DNA of 64,000 nucleotides from Macrothele yani. Taxonomy: Eukaryota; Arthropoda; Arachnida; Araneae; Macrothelidae. The stretch covers positions 49,237,336 through 49,301,335 of the forward strand of contig CM077006.1 of NCBI GenBank assembly GCA_039090855.1, written 5' to 3'. The notes under the pieces were generated by a model. It worked only from the letters and a program-made list of their open reading frames with translations. It did no database searches and was not told the origin of the DNA. Below are positions 31,014-43,449 of the stretch, piece by piece; the stretch's first letter is position 1; each line of letters begins with the position of its first letter. The position numbers and the translations under genes are program-made.

Positions 31014-31745
31014 ATGGATGTGAAAGAGGAACAAAGATGCTGCTTTAAATTTTTTTGTTGACGTAAATCTGTCGGAGAGACTTTCCGTCTGGAGCTTATA
31101 AAAATGAATGTCTAAGAAAATCAATAATTTACAGAGGGCATAAAGAATTCATGGATGGTCGTGAGTCTGCAGTTTTAATTACGGAGGTAAAATCAATACA
31201 ATAGGTGTTATTATACGGAAAGACAGACAGCTATCTATTAGAGATATATCAAAGATATGTTTTACCTTTTAAAATCATCGATTCACAGAATTTCAACCAA
31301 ACATTTGAGCATGAGACCAATTTCAACTTGGGTCCGCGACTGCTTATAGCCCATTGAGTTGCTTACGGTGGTCGTTAAACCTCCAATAAAAGAAACTAAA
31401 AAAACTTGGGTCCCCCATTTCTTTTCGGTGTGACCCAACGCAAGGCCACACATGGCAGCTCTGTCGTTTCTTATTTGGAGAAAATGAATATTAAGTTGAT
31501 TCCCCCCAACCTGAATATAGTCCAGAATTGTCACCATGCGACTTCTGGTTGTTCCCCATGTTAAAAAAGGCATTACAGGGACGGCAATTTGAGACTGATC
31601 AACAACTTATCACAGCTGCGCAGGGGTGCTTCAACAGCATTTAAGAAGAATTTCAGAAGCCATTCAAAAAGTGGGAGGAACATTGGCGCACCTGTATTCG
31701 ATGCAATGAACAGTGTTTCTAAAAAGATGACCACTTCCCTGATAA
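31014..31745 (+). pseudogene. mariner-type transposase remnants
   Basis: MDVKEEQRCCFKF begins the N-terminal helix-turn-helix, with YRGHKEFMDGRES after a frameshift. Past the SINE come CDFWLFPMLKKALQGRQFE and EEFQKPFKKWEEHWRTCI, the C-terminal block of this transposase type. The middle, with the first two catalytic Asp residues, is mostly missing. Confidence 0.75.
31336..31402 (+). repeat. 5'-truncated SINE (family 1) with perfect 11-bp target duplication
   Basis: GACTGCTTATAGCCCATTGA...GTGGTCGTTAAACCTCC and an A-rich tail, flanked by AACTTGGGTCC at 31325-31335 and 31403-31413. Only the last 67 bases of the family are present, as expected of LINE-driven insertion with early stop. Confidence 0.9.
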
Positions 31746-31805
31746 TTAAGGTAAGCATATTTTTTTCATAAAAACAATCTGAGTTGTTTTGGGACAACCC
31801 TTGTA

Positions 31806-32549
31806 TATATATGCATGTGTGTGCGCGTGTAGAATATCTAAACTATTTTCAGTAAAAAAATAAATATTCATGATGCAACTCATGCAACATAAAAATTTCG
31901 GGAGGTCTACAAAATCGGAGGTAGAGCCATTGGGCTTCATTCAAAGTTACAGAAAAAAATTCCACCTTAACAGAGCAATATACTAAGTTAAAAGGAAAGC
32001 ATAAGAACGCCATTTTTCTTTAAAGAATTAGTACAACAAAATACCGAATATAACTCAATGACCGCGAGATATCGTTGTTACCGTTAATTCAGAAACTGTT
32101 AAGTTAGACACTCAAAAAGAAACACCTGAACTTTTCATTTATCATACTTGCACTTAACCTTTTTCTTTTCTTTTTGTAAAGATAATTTGTTCGTCTAATA
32201 TCTGGAAATATAGCAACAGATAATTTTATTTATAGATTCGACACTGTGTTCTTGTCTGGAAGTTGACGTTATCTCAACACATGACAGATTGCAACAGTGT
32301 AATCTTTGCTCTCGCAAGAACAACAGCAAAGTTCTTTCGAAACAAAAACATTGCTTTCTACACATACCGACCACTGAATTAGAGACTTTTATTCAATACC
32401 AGGTTAGACCTCTTTTAACCAAATTTAAAGCACGTATGCGGTTTGACATAGATTCCAGAAAGTGTAAGAGTGCATCTACGTCTACAACATACCAGGAGCT
32501 CACCAGACATTTCTTTAACCAACTCAGATGTGATGGAAGAGACTTAGCT
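31806..32549. other. No recognisable gene
   Basis: An 88-residue ORF (32289-32555) lacks recognisable motifs, and its last part overlaps Tc1 sequence on the other strand. I do not call it a gene. Confidence 0.4.
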
Positions 32550-33765
32550 GCCTGATCAGTTTTTCTGACATATACCATACATTCTCAATGGGTTTCAGAT
32601 CCGGGCTTTATGGTGGCCTGGGAAGATGGTGCAAGTCTCTGTTATGCTCGTTTAAATACTGCTGAACACATCTTGCGAGATCGACAGTAGCATTATCGTC
32701 CATGATACAGCCGTCACCTGTTGGATAAAAATTCAACACTGCAGGACGAACTTGGTCGGCAACAATGTTCAGGTAACCCTTGGTGGACACTCGTCCTTCC
32801 AGCAATTTAACGGGAATCGTTCCGTACCAACGGAGCGTGCTCCCTTCCCCCACCATGACATCCCTTCCAGAACCTCGAGTGGTGTTTATAATGCAAGCTA
32901 TGTCCATTGCCTCTCCTGGGGCTCCAGCCCATCTCTCTGCCTATCGTCGGTACAGAACAAGATGTACCGCGACTTATCGGATCACATGACTTTTTACCCA
33001 GTTTTCCAGGGACCAGTCCCGGTGTTCCTGGAACCACTGTAGACGAACTTTCCGGTTCTTTGCAGAAATCAGTGCTTTTCGTATGGTCATGCGACTGCAA
33101 ATACCAATCCTCTACAATTCCCTCTGCATAGTTCGCTGAGATATGGTTAATTGAATGCTTTGGTCAATATAACTTTTAAAGACATGTCGACAATGGCCTT
33201 CATTTAAAGTCACGTGTTGTACCACGTAATTTTTTCCAGAGATCAGTCACGGTGTTCCTGGCACCACTGTAGACGAACTTTCCGGTTCCTTGCAGAAATC
33301 AGTGGTTTCCGTATGGGCATGCGATTGCAAATACCGATGCTCTTTAATACCCTGCACATAGTTCGCTGAGATATGGGTCAAAAACAGCCTTCCTTGAATG
33401 CTTTGGTCAATATGACTTTTAAAGACATGTTGACAATGGCCTTCCTTAAAAGTCACGTGTTAAACCACATGACTTCTTCCAGCGCCCAGTCATAGTGTTC
33501 CTGGCACCACTGTAGACGAACTTTTCGGTTCCTTGCAGAAATCAGTGGTTTCTATAGGCACGCACCTGTCAATACCAATCCTCTTCAATTCCCTGAGCAT
33601 AGTTCGCTGAGACATCAGTCGAGGACAGCCTTCATCCAATGCTTCTTCGGTCAGTTGCTCCAGACACGGGATTCTGTATCTTCGTAGAAGCCTTCTCAGA
33701 CGTCGGCGATCTCGTTTTTGAAAAATTGTTGTCGAGCCGTAGTTACGCCTCTTAGACAAATAATG
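32550..33765 (-). pseudogene. Tc1-like transposase with internal triplication
   Basis: Minus strand from MSKRRNYGSTTIFQKRDRRR (33759) through repeated copies of FCKEPESSSTVVPGT-type sequence to CIIN...GGRDVMVGEGSTLRWYG, GDGCIMDDNATVDLARCV (second Asp) and SPDLKPIENVW (third acidic residue, about 32590). A segment of about 235 bp is present three times in tandem (around 33010, 33246 and 33490). No terminal repeat found. Confidence 0.7.
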
Positions 33766-33789
33766 TGGGTTATTTTTTCATTGATTAAA

Positions 33790-34735
33790 CACCCGGAATA
33801 TTTCACCTTTCGAGAAACTAATCTGTTTTCTAAACCGTCGCTCCCGCCAGGAGGACATCCACAATAAGACCTTTATCGAAATATGGAGAGGGTTGCTTAG
33901 TACAGGACAGTTTCGTTGTTAACAAGGACACTACTACTGTTGCCGAAGATCGCTATATGACTCTAACAACAAGAAGACATCGGCAGATAACAGGGAGACT
34001 CTGGAGCCTGCAGCAGTCAAGTGCAACAGAATTGCTCGAATTTCAGTTTCGCGTAGGTTTCATCAGAGAAGTCTCAATGCGAGGAGACCTATGATTTGTG
34101 TTCCCTAAAACCCGTCTTCAAAGGGCCGTCCTTAAGATGGAGTCGACAACATTGCTCGTGGAGCCCAGACAATTGGGCACATGTGTTTTCACGGATGATT
34201 CACGATTCAGTTTGAATACTGATTAAATATGTACTTTCATCTGGCAAGAACCAGGAACTTGTGACATCATCTCAAATATCTGTGAAAGGTCCAATTTTCA
34301 TGGCGGTTGTTTTCTTGTTGGGGGAGGCATCACCACAAACGGTCGCACCAACCTGCATATCTTTCAGAGAGTCACGGTGACCGGCCAGTTATATAAAGAT
34401 GACATTCTGTACCCTTATGTTAGGCTGTTCAGGTGTGCTATCGACCCAAATTACCTCCTGATGGACGATAACGCCACACCACATCGAGCTCAATTGGTGA
34501 ATGAATATCTGGAAACAAAAGATATGCCTAGAATGGATTAGCCAGAATATTCGCCGGGCATGAATTCTTTTGAGCATGTGTGGGATGCTTTGGGAAGACG
34601 AGATGCAGAGCGCCAGCCCCTCCTAGCAATCCCAGGAACTCCGAATATCTCTTTTAGAGAAGTGATGGTTAATTCTGCAACTCTTAATTGCCAGTCCCAT
34701 TAACAGTGTGGGAAGTCGTTGCGATCGCTGCATGT
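33790..34735 (+). pseudogene. Tc1-like transposase fragment
   Basis: Plus strand: TLTTRRHRQITGRLWSLQQ near 33960, CVFTDDSRFSLNTD (first Asp block, 34185), LLMDDNATPHRAQLVNEYLE (second Asp, 34457) and EHVWDALGRRDAERQP (34570). Several stops. It lies divergent to the neighbouring minus-strand copy and belongs to another Tc1 lineage. Confidence 0.75.
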
Positions 34736-34739
34736 CTGT

Positions 34740-36185
34740 TGAAAGCAACCTGACGCTTTATCCGAACAACGATAAAGAAAAACTTGTATTTTGCTCTTCG
34801 TGTTCCATGTGCATATTTCCTGATTATGATTTGATTGCTATTATGGAATATGAAAATCTTGTAATAAGTCTCAATTTAAGGTCCTGTAAAATTTCACTGC
34901 ATTTCCTTTCGTCTATCGCGAGTAATAGATATACTTTACTTTTGCGCATCATTGTATATTAATCCTTTTATCGTTTACACATTGATCTATTTCTGCTGTT
35001 TCTGTCAGGCATTTTTCTCGGCTAACTCGTTGCTTTCAAATTCCCTTCGCCAACTTAATTTCCTTGATTTTCTCTCGGCATAGGACATTTAGAAAATTCC
35101 CATTTTCTCTCATCTGTCATTCTTTACTTGGACCAAAACACTCTTCATCGCACGGAAAATCGTCACCCAGACTTTTCTCTTTAAGCATTAGGTCCAGAGT
35201 GCCTTGCTTTTTCTTCATTTTTCATCCCCTGAATGAATCGATGTAATCCCCGGAATGAATCGATGTGTGTGCCTGTGTCGGCAGGATGTATTACCTTCTC
35301 CGAGGAAAATATCGCAGCTGCCTGAAATTTTCCAGTGTCCTAGCAGTAAGCAAATCATCAACGTGACTTTGACAACGCAACTCTTGAAAGTTTTTAAATG
35401 TCGATATATCCTGTGTGGGGGAAAATAAAATATTTCAGCAGTTCCTACAGTCTTACTTCGTTTTATAGCCGGGAACAAGGAGTGGTTTGAACCCAAAATA
35501 AATAGTGACCAATTTATCCTGCCTCCCTCTTTAGACATAGGCTATCTCACTTTGTCACATTTGTCAAAGCATTTTTATCCCTTTCAGTTCTTTCTTTTTA
35601 CGAGGAAACCAAACACTGTTTATTTGCCTTCTTTGCCCTTTCCCTCAGCAGTGCCACATTTCCCATTAAACAAACGAATTAGCTGCTTGAAGTGACAGTT
35701 AACGGTGGGGCGGAATTTCGCTCTCTAAAAATTTCACGAAGTACCTTTTCTTTTGCATGAGTAAGATGTAAAAGACATCGGGAAATAACTTGTGTATTTT
35801 TCTCTTTGTATTCTGAACAGAGAAAAGCAACAGGGGCACTGATCCGGTTAGAGGAATGTAGTACACCACGGTCAAATGGGCACACATTGAACTAAACTGT
35901 CATCATTTAGTGCTCCAATCTGGTCACCACCAGAAATGCACCATAACTGACTCAACGATCTGTGTTGCAGGGCTTCCGCCCACAAAGAAGGTTTAGACTT
36001 CTACGAGCAACGCTTGTAACAGGCTTTTGAGCCGACTTACAGAAACGAAGGACATTAGGTGGAACCTAGAGGAAAGCTGGTAAACAGAGAGAAGTCAGGA
36101 GATATAGCCGCTAGTGTGCGTGCGGCTGACGTCACATGACATCAAAATACACACTAGCAGATCGGGGAAGACAGGAGGCAGGGGG
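34740..36185. other. No recognisable gene
   Basis: Short ORFs only. A small duplication of GAATGAATCGATGT occurs at about 35232 and 35253. No motif found. Confidence 0.5.
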
Positions 36186-36189
36186 AGGA

Positions 36190-36245
36190 ACAGATTTAAT
36201 TTATAAACAGAGGGTCCCACTTAACATGCCCATTCCACGCACGGC
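36190..36245 (-). repeat. Fragment of SINE family 2
   Basis: Shares the TTATAAAC...GTCCCACTTAACATGCCC region and the final ACGCACGGC with 1795-1860. Probably the target into which the following hAT-like element inserted. Confidence 0.4.
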
Positions 36246-36863
36246 AAATAGGCACGCAGAGCTGAGCCCGAGCCATAAAGCCCGAAGCATAGCCCGGGCC
36301 CGAATCGGGCTCGGGCTGTAGAATATTTATTGTGGTTTGGGCTTGGGCGAGCTCGGGCTCTGGCTCTTAGAGAAAGGGAGAGCGAGAGAATTCTTTTCTT
36401 ATACATAAATGTTATTTTATATGATTTAGCAAATGAGACACTTTATAGTTGATAAAGGGAATTCTTCGGAAACTGTTTCTGGTACGGGCAATCGAGATGG
36501 CTTTTTATTCATGGCTTGGGTAGAAAATGCCATAGGCCGCGCATTAGTGTGTTTCTGCAGAGAAGAAAAAGCTTTTTCCAAGAACTATAGGTTTTGCGTA
36601 GTTGATAGCATGCCGAAGATAATTTACTAACTATTTGCACGCAGTAGCTCCCTGCTAATTCTGTTCAGAAACGAACATATTGCAGCGCAATATGGCGCGA
36701 TAATAATAGCATTATTTAAGCAAGATACGATTGAAGCACCGCCCGATAATTTTGGACGCCCGACCGCCAGAAGCACTCAGGAGGAAACGAATGTTCAAAG
36801 AAATGTGCACAATTACAGTGTAAAATAGATAGAGGTTCCTTCCCCACTGCCATTTGAGAAATA

Positions 36864-38543
36864 CACTGGTGTGCAAAAATTAAGGACGAAGAGGAGAAAT
36901 CGGCATAACAGCGGAACGAGCAGGCAGAACGGACGGAAAGACCAGTCAGGAGATAGACTAGGGTCCGGTACGGTAGGGCATTCGCATGTATGCAGCATGA
37001 CGTACAGGGGTGGGGGAGAGTGTCGGAAGGGTATGAAGCACACGGGCGGTGTACGCTCAGCAATTCGGTGAAAGCTATTGCACGGTGTACATCGGTTTCA
37101 ACGACGTCGAGTTGCTGCCACCGTGTGATATGGCCAACAGGCAATCCAGTAGACGACATCTGGATGACTTTACCCGAGGTCGCGTCATTGGGAAGTTGGA
37201 AGAAGGTCGAAGTGTGACTAGTGTGGCCGAGGAGTTCGGGATCGCTCACAGCATCGTTTCATGAGCTTGGAGAGCATTTCAAATGACAGGAACAGCTGTC
37301 CGACAGTTTAGCAGTGGTCATCCACGAGCAACCACGGCGGAAGACGACCGGTATATTGTCCTACAGGCGAGAAGAGACAGACGGTAGACAGCGGGAGAAA
37401 TCGCAAGGAACATGCAACAGACAACTGGACGTCCGTTATCGCGTTTTACCGTGGCCAGGAGGCTGCACAAAGGTGGTCTATTTGCACGACGACCAGTACG
37501 GTGTGTGCCATTAACGCCTGCTCATCGGAGACGGCGGTTTCTGTGTTGCCAGGAACACAAGAACTGGACACATCAGCAATGGGGTCGAGTTCTCTTTACG
37601 GATGAGAGCCGATTTAGTCTGACGAGCGATTCTGGACGTATACACATCTGGAGAGAGCAGGGAACACGCAATCACACCTCCAACATCATCGAAAGGGACC
37701 GGTTTGGAGGTGGCGGAGTTCTCGTTTGGAGCGGTATCATGCTTGGTAGTCGTACTGACCTCCACATCTTCCAAGGAGGTTCAGTTACTGGTGTCCGCTA
37801 TTGTACCGAGGTTCTCCTGCATCACGTGCGTCTGTTTAGAGGTGCTGTGGGTCCTGAGTTCCTCTTCATGGACGACAACGCTACACCTCATCGTACAGTG
37901 GCTGTCGCAGAGCTGTTGGAGAGTGAAGATATTCAACGCATGGATTGGCCCGCAAGGTCCCCGGACCTAAATCCAATCGAATACGTGCGGGACCTTCTCG
38001 GGAGACGTTTGGCAGCTCGTCACCAGCCGCCAGCAACGATTCCGCAGCTGCGATTGGCGCTACAAGAGGAATGGGCCGCGATGCCTCAACAGCTCCTTAA
38101 ATCCAATCGAATACGTGTAGGACCTTTTCGGGAGACGCTTGGCAGCACGTCACCAACCGCCAGCAACGATTCCGCAGCTGCGATTGGCGCTGCAAGAGGA
38201 ATGGGTCGCGATGCCTCAACAGCTCCTTGACAACCTCGTCCTCAGCATGGACATATGTTGTAAATCCTGCAACGCAGTCAGGGGGGATCATATCCCCTAC
38301 TAAAGACTGGATTTTTCTTGGCAACCGCCTGTCACATAGACGTTTCTGTCTTCTCTATAGTTGCGCTCGAAGCTACTTTTTCAATAAAGTATCCTATGGA
38401 TTCCTTGTTTGGACGGTTTTGCTCACTTGTCCCATATTCTTACATCTTGGGGATCTTATGGTATGGTTTGAGTCGATGTGGAGCACTTCTGCACGACGTT
38501 GCATTCGAAAAACCGTCTCGTCCTTAATTTTTGCACGCCAGTG
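36864..38543 (+). mobile_element. Tc1-like element I (long family)
   Basis: Ends CACTGGTGTGCAAAAATTAA and, inverted, CACTGGCGTGCAAAAATTAA with TA at 36862-36863 and 38544-38545. 1680 bp, of which about 130 bp come from an internal duplication. A second copy lies at 44790-46328. Confidence 0.92.
37130..38230 (+). pseudogene. Tc1 transposase of element I, nearly intact
   Basis: MANRQSSRRHLDDFTRGRVI starts the DNA-binding half, with a stop at 37262 and a frameshift near 37320-37420. A 272-residue ORF (37412-38230) then holds TDESRFSLTSD (first Asp), LFMDDNATPHRTVAVAELLE (second Asp) and RSPDLNPIEYVRDLLGRR (third acidic residue). After residue about 228 a tandem duplication of about 130 bp repeats the NPIEYV...MPQQLL region in another frame. 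Confidence 0.85.
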
Positions 38544-38935
38544 TACATTGGTCAATTGCAGGAGGAGAGAGTGGAAGTGTGGAAAAGGATATGTTTTTTT
38601 ATCAATGGTTGAACAGCTTAGCCAGTTTTCGGTCTCGTTCGGACCCGGGCTCTATCTTGCAATATAAAATTTGGGCTCGGGTGGGCTCTGGCTCCGAAAA
38701 TTGAGCCCGAACTCAGCTCTATAATTAGGCAGCTGTCAAGAGAGCAAACCTCAGAGGAGCGCAGCACGGATTTTTGAGGGGTGCAGTACTGATCTTTGGG
38801 GGCACAGTTTTATACATATTAGTTTTTTATCCCATTTAAAAAGTACAACTGACAATTCGTTTTTTTATTTTAAGATAAATACCACAGCAATACTATGGAA
38901 TATAAATTAATTATAGAGTCATGAAAAATTTATAT

Positions 38936-39836
38936 GCGCTGTTTTTTACGCTTTCCAACTGTAGGTTGAAGAAGCGTATATGGTCCAGCTTTGTCCGTCT
39001 GTCTGTCCGCATGATAACTCGCGTAAAAATAGTTCGATTTCGATGAAATTTTAGCATGTAGCAGGGGACCACATGGGGACCAAACCTATTGAAAATGGAC
39101 GAAATGGGGTCAAAGGTCATGACATAGGAGTGGGATCCATTCCACTGCCCTTATGCGTCATAACTTGCGTAAATATGGTTCGATTTCAATGAAATTTTAG
39201 TATGTGGTAGGAGACCACCTGCGGACGAACCCTGTTGAAAATGGGTGAAGTGGGGTCAAAGGTCAGGACATAGGAGCGAAATGCATTCCATAACATCTTA
39301 TTAAAGGAGCAATTCTTGTATATATGTAAATTTTATTTTGAAAACGGCTCTAAGGATTTTGATGAAAGTTGTTAACCTACCGGTTTCTGGTACTAGAAAT
39401 CGATTTAGCTTGATCTCGACTTTGGAAAAATTCGTTTAGTGGGTTAAATAACCACCCCAAGTTAACACGTTTTTAGTGTAATGGCGTCGACCTATTAACG
39501 TTTCCCATTCTTAGAAATCTTATGACGTCACACTCTCGTGATCGACTTGCGATTGAGATGTTGGCGTGCGCGGTCACGCCATATGCCTTATTACGTCACG
39601 CGTTGTTTGTGGATCCTATTAAAGTTTTATGACGCACGACCATCTGCCACATTACGTCACGCGCTGTGTGTGTATTACGCATTACTTTTATATCATCGAA
39701 ACGGGGTCAAATGTCGGGTCAGAGAAGCGAGATTTATTCTACAGATATTATCCTCATAACTTGAGTAATGATTTCTGGTATGTTGGAAAGCGTATCATAA
39801 TCAATGCATTGCATGATTTTACTAACTTCTTTATTT
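38936..39836 (+). repeat. Repeat R1 copy with a foreign middle
   Basis: Starts ACGCTTTCCAACTGTAGGTT with TTTGTCCGTCTGTCTGTCCG, two tandem GGGGTCAAAGGTCA units to about 39300, then about 390 bases not seen in other copies, then the R1 end (GTCAAATGTCGGGTCAGAGA to ATGATTTTACTAACTTC). Confidence 0.65.
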
Positions 39837-39845
39837 ATTTACTCT

Positions 39846-40052
39846 GATTAGAGGTTTAACGACCACCGTGAGCAACTCGATGGGATGTAAGAAGTCGCCC
39901 GTCCGAAATTTAGGGCCACTGGTTCCAGGGAAGGGAGAGAGCCAGGAGCGTAAGACAAACACAACTTCTATGGCTCACCGGGATTCGAACCCGGAACCAC
40001 CTAGGACGAATGGTCACAAACCAGAGCATAGGCCATGCGCCACCTGAGCGAC
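39846..40052 (-). repeat. tRNA-derived SINE (family 1), inverted copy
   Basis: Right end inverted: GTCGCTCAGGTGGCGCATGG, B box GGGTTCGAATCCC, body with GGCCCTAAATTTCGG, tail CACGGTGGTCGTTAAACC on the left. Directly abuts R1. Confidence 0.85.
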
Positions 40053-40059
40053 ATTTTAT

Positions 40060-41880
40060 TTATTACTTTTACATGTTTTTTTTTTTTTTTTTTTTTTTCT
40101 AAGAGCCAGGACCGTAGTGATAAGTTTTAAACCTTAGTGATAAGTTGAAGTTGGCAGTTTTGGGGTGGAAACATAGGCGCCAATTTTAGTGGGCAAGGTG
40201 AATCTTACCCCTCCAATAATTTTACTGGGGAGGGGCAGAGCCTACCCAATATTTTTCAACCTGTTTAAGTAAACAATCGCTTTAGTCTCATAAGGCGGAC
40301 CAAACTCCATTTCATGAGGCCGAAGCGATTTATTTCCAAAGAATTAATAAATAACAAAATCAATAAAAACTTTTTTCCCATTCTCTGCATTGCTCATTTG
40401 ATAAGAGACTAGACTGCCAGTCCGTATTGTGTTTTACATGTTCTCGTGATGAGTGGTAAATGTCTAAAACAATGATCAAAAAATAAAATAAATAAAAATA
40501 CAGAAACGTATAATATAATCTCTAGCATTTATTTTTGCGCTTCTTGTTATTTGTTTGAGTAACCTAGCTAATTTCTAATATTTTTTACTAAACTTTGGAA
40601 ATAAAATCTCTCTGGATATTTTTATAAAATTGCAGGCTTAATTTTATTTTTAGAAATATTGATACTCAGCAAAAGAATATTTCTGTTTCCTTGTTCATTT
40701 GCTTATGAGCAATTAGAGTTGCGTTTTAAAATATACGTCGAATCTCATATTTTATGTTTTTGCTCCCCCCCCCTTTTTTTTATTCCTTCCTTGATAATGG
40801 AAGAGACGTGCCTCCTCCCACGTCTGATCTCTTCACGACTGTCCCTCCCCAATAATTTGGCGCCCCTGGTTGCAAGTAGAGTTGGCCTTGCCTAGGGCGT
40901 AAAATAACCTCCCACCGGCACTGAGTACACCCGGAGCACGGGCGCGCGGGGGTGAGGGGTGGGTGGGGTGGGGGATAGTTCTTATGCAGTATTTTTTAAC
41001 GTGAATGAAATCTCCACTTACCCTATGCCAAGTTGAATTACTAAAAATTAATACTTGAACGATACTAAAACACTCTACTTTTTGGAAATGAAATGGGGAA
41101 TAACAACCAAATAAATACATGTATATCAAATTCGAAAACATTATGTTATCCAACGAAAAGTTCACAAAGGGGATCCGAAGTGGCACTTGTTCATTGGGGT
41201 GCATTCATGCTTTGAGCCTGTGCTGATTCTTCCTTCATACAAGTTTCCTACTTCTTTCTCAATATGCAGTCACTTCCGTCTCTTTTGCTCAACACTCTTC
41301 AAACATGCATTATTTAGAAAAATAATTGTGCTGCCATCTACCGGTGTTTAATGACTTGATCCTTTACCCATATTTTATCAATAAAACACACAGTACATAT
41401 ACTGTTGAAATAGATCTCTCAAACAAACGAGACTCTTTTGCACGCGATGCTCAACTGCTGAACCGCAGTTAAATTTCTTTAAATTTTAAGTTCATATTTG
41501 TGCGGAAAGTGGCGTGACGCGTTAAATTTTGGTTTGCCGCCATGTTTCCTCAGTGATTTTTCTGATTTAATTTGATGCTTCAGGAAAACAGCGACAGAGA
41601 AAAGCATAGTTGTATTTTAAATACGTAGCTCATTTTTGACGCTTTTTGGAAAAAAACAAAAAACAAAAAAACATATAGTATGCAAATACAATATCTCTTT
41701 GTTGGTCCTTCCGTCGGTCTGTGATTGACCTTTTTCATATTTTGAAAATCTGAAAAGTTCCAAAACTCATAAACGCCCCCCCCCAAAGTAACTTAACTGA
41801 GTGAGATGTCTAAGTGAATGCACAACTGTTTCGCTAAAGTCTCTGAAAGTAGAAATTTCGAATTTTTTTTCAAGTGATTT
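40060..41880. other. No recognisable gene; T-run and G-rich tract
   Basis: A T-run lies at about 40076-40099. A G-rich stretch at about 40942-40976 (GGGGGTGAGGGGTGGGTGGG) could form a quadruplex. Short ORFs lack motifs. Confidence 0.5.
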
Positions 41881-41889
41881 TTCAATTTT

Positions 41890-42745
41890 TCATGACATTT
41901 TTCAAGGAGGCAATCCAATTTTCGACGTAGTCCCCGTTAATGTAGCAAAGAAATTTTGTGTATGGTAGGTTATGCAATACCATTAATTTTTTGTCCCTTT
42001 TGTTTTCATTTATTTTTTCGCACATTTCACAGTAGGAACGCCTCAAGTGGTCGATAATTTTGACTTGATGCTTAATTACAGTGAGAAATCGTTTTTACCT
42101 GAAAGAATCCGTAACTTAAGTAAAGATTCAACATTTTTAGACCACCGAATTTTTATTTGTTCATGCGAATTTTTGTTGTGAGCTCAGGATGAAGCGAAAT
42201 GCTTTGAAATGATGCTATTGATTCTAGTTTCAAAGAAGGTTTTCAGCTGCTTGACAATCCAACATTCAACGTAGTCACATTTAATTGCAATACATTTGTG
42301 CCAACGTTCTGAAAGCTTCTGAATTACAGTTTCAAAAAGTGTTTTTAGTTGCTTGTCAATCCAACTTTCAACGTAGTGCCCGTTAACTGCAATGCATTTG
42401 TTCCAACGTTCTGAAAGCTCCTGAATTCCAGTTTTAAAAAGTGTTTTCAGTTGCTTGTCAATCCAAATTTCAATTTCAAAATTTTGCTTGTCAATCCAAA
42501 TTTTAACTGCAATGCATTTTTTCCAATATTCTGAAAGCTTCTGAATTCCATTTTCAAAAAGTGTTTTCAGTTGCTTGTCACTCCAAATTTCAACGTGGTC
42601 CCCGTTAACTGCAATGCATTTGTTCCAGCGTTCTGGAAACTTCCTAATCCGTATTAGCTTGTTTGTCAACCCAACTTTACACAGTTGCACAATGACCACA
42701 TTATTATCTCGGTATCTCTTACTCCTTAAACATTTGTGCATACTC
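41890..42745 (-). pseudogene. mariner-type transposase C-terminus, tandemly multiplied
   Basis: The 185-residue minus-strand ORF (42184-42741) is about four to five copies of one module, LKTLFETxIQKLSERWxKCIAVNGDYVE. This is the last about 35 residues of mariner-type transposases (compare GIQKLVDRYKICVERQGDYV at 46.8 kb). The DNA unit is about 110-135 bp. Another degraded unit lies near 41905. The frame is open because the units are near multiples of three; it is not a real repeat protein in my view. Confidence 0.65.
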
Positions 42746-43080
42746 GCATTATTAATATTATTATTATTATTATTGACTCAAATGTGAAGGATTGGACCCA
42801 AATCTCAGCACAAGACCCAACAGAATCTAAAAACTTGACTCCATCTTTTTCATAACACTACAAAATTGAGTAAGGGCTACTAAACGTCTTTTCTTGCATA
42901 TGATAGCAGAATTCGTGGGGCCCAACTTGCCGTTATTTTACTAAATTTTAGCTCGTTGTACACACTCCCTACACCAATTCCAGTCTCCCGTGAGAGTTTA
43001 CGAAAAGTTATCAGACTACTGTCTAGGGCACCAGTCTCCAACCTTCACCGAATTGCTGGCCACATGGCAATATGGAAAAC

Positions 43081-43300
43081 GCCACACTTATGACGCAGTT
43101 ATCTAAGCGATGGCTTATGACCATTCGTCCAAGAACGGTGCGTGCGGGTTCGAACCCCAGTAAGGCATAGTTGTTGTGTTTGTCTTACGGCACTGGCTCT
43201 CGCACTTCCCTGAAAACAGTGTCCCTAAACTAAGGATGGGCGACTGCTTATAGCCCATTGAGTTGCTCACGGTGGTCGTTAAACCTTCAATCAAAAAAAA
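43081..43300 (+). repeat. tRNA-derived SINE (family 1)
   Basis: GACGCAGTTATCTAAGCGAT head, B box GGGTTCGAACCCC, body TTTGTCTTACGGCACTGGCT, tail TTGCTCACGGTGGTCGTTAA and an A-run (43293-43312). Confidence 0.85.
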
Positions 43301-43449
43301 AAAAAAAAAAAAAGAGAGAGGACTAACATATGTAAAAGAAGAGTAAAAATGCGCGTGTGTGTGTATTTATAAATATTGATTATTTCAGGGATGTTTAGAA
43401 TTTTAAAAGTTAACTATCAGATAAAGAAATGATGCAGTTAACATGACAT

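Larger units (their letters stand above)
30777..31803 (+). mobile_element. mariner-like element, SINE-interrupted
   Basis: Inverted ends share TCCCAAAACAACTCAGA and a following TTGTTTTTAT stretch, with TA at 30775-30776 and 31804-31805. A 67-bp SINE tail is inserted at 31336. A long A-run lies at 30858-30879. Confidence 0.8.
36257..38721. mobile_element. hAT-like non-autonomous element, split by Tc1 element I
   Basis: Left end CAGAGCTGAGCCCGAGCC and inverted right end TAGAGCTGAGTTCGGGCTC, both rich in GGGCTC repeats. An 8-bp duplication is visible only with a two-base offset (AATAGGCA and ATTAGGCA), so the borders are approximate. Without element I it would be about 0.78 kb with no transposase. 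Confidence 0.55.

Noticed and set aside
36257..38721. Precise 8-bp hAT duplication
   Set aside because: The sites match only when shifted by two bases, so the borders were left approximate.
39849..40052. Selenocysteine or other tRNA on the minus strand
   Set aside because: The sequence matches the dispersed SINE family including body and tail, so it is a SINE head.
42184..42741. A genuine host repeat protein
   Set aside because: Each unit matches the C-terminal end of mariner-type transposases.
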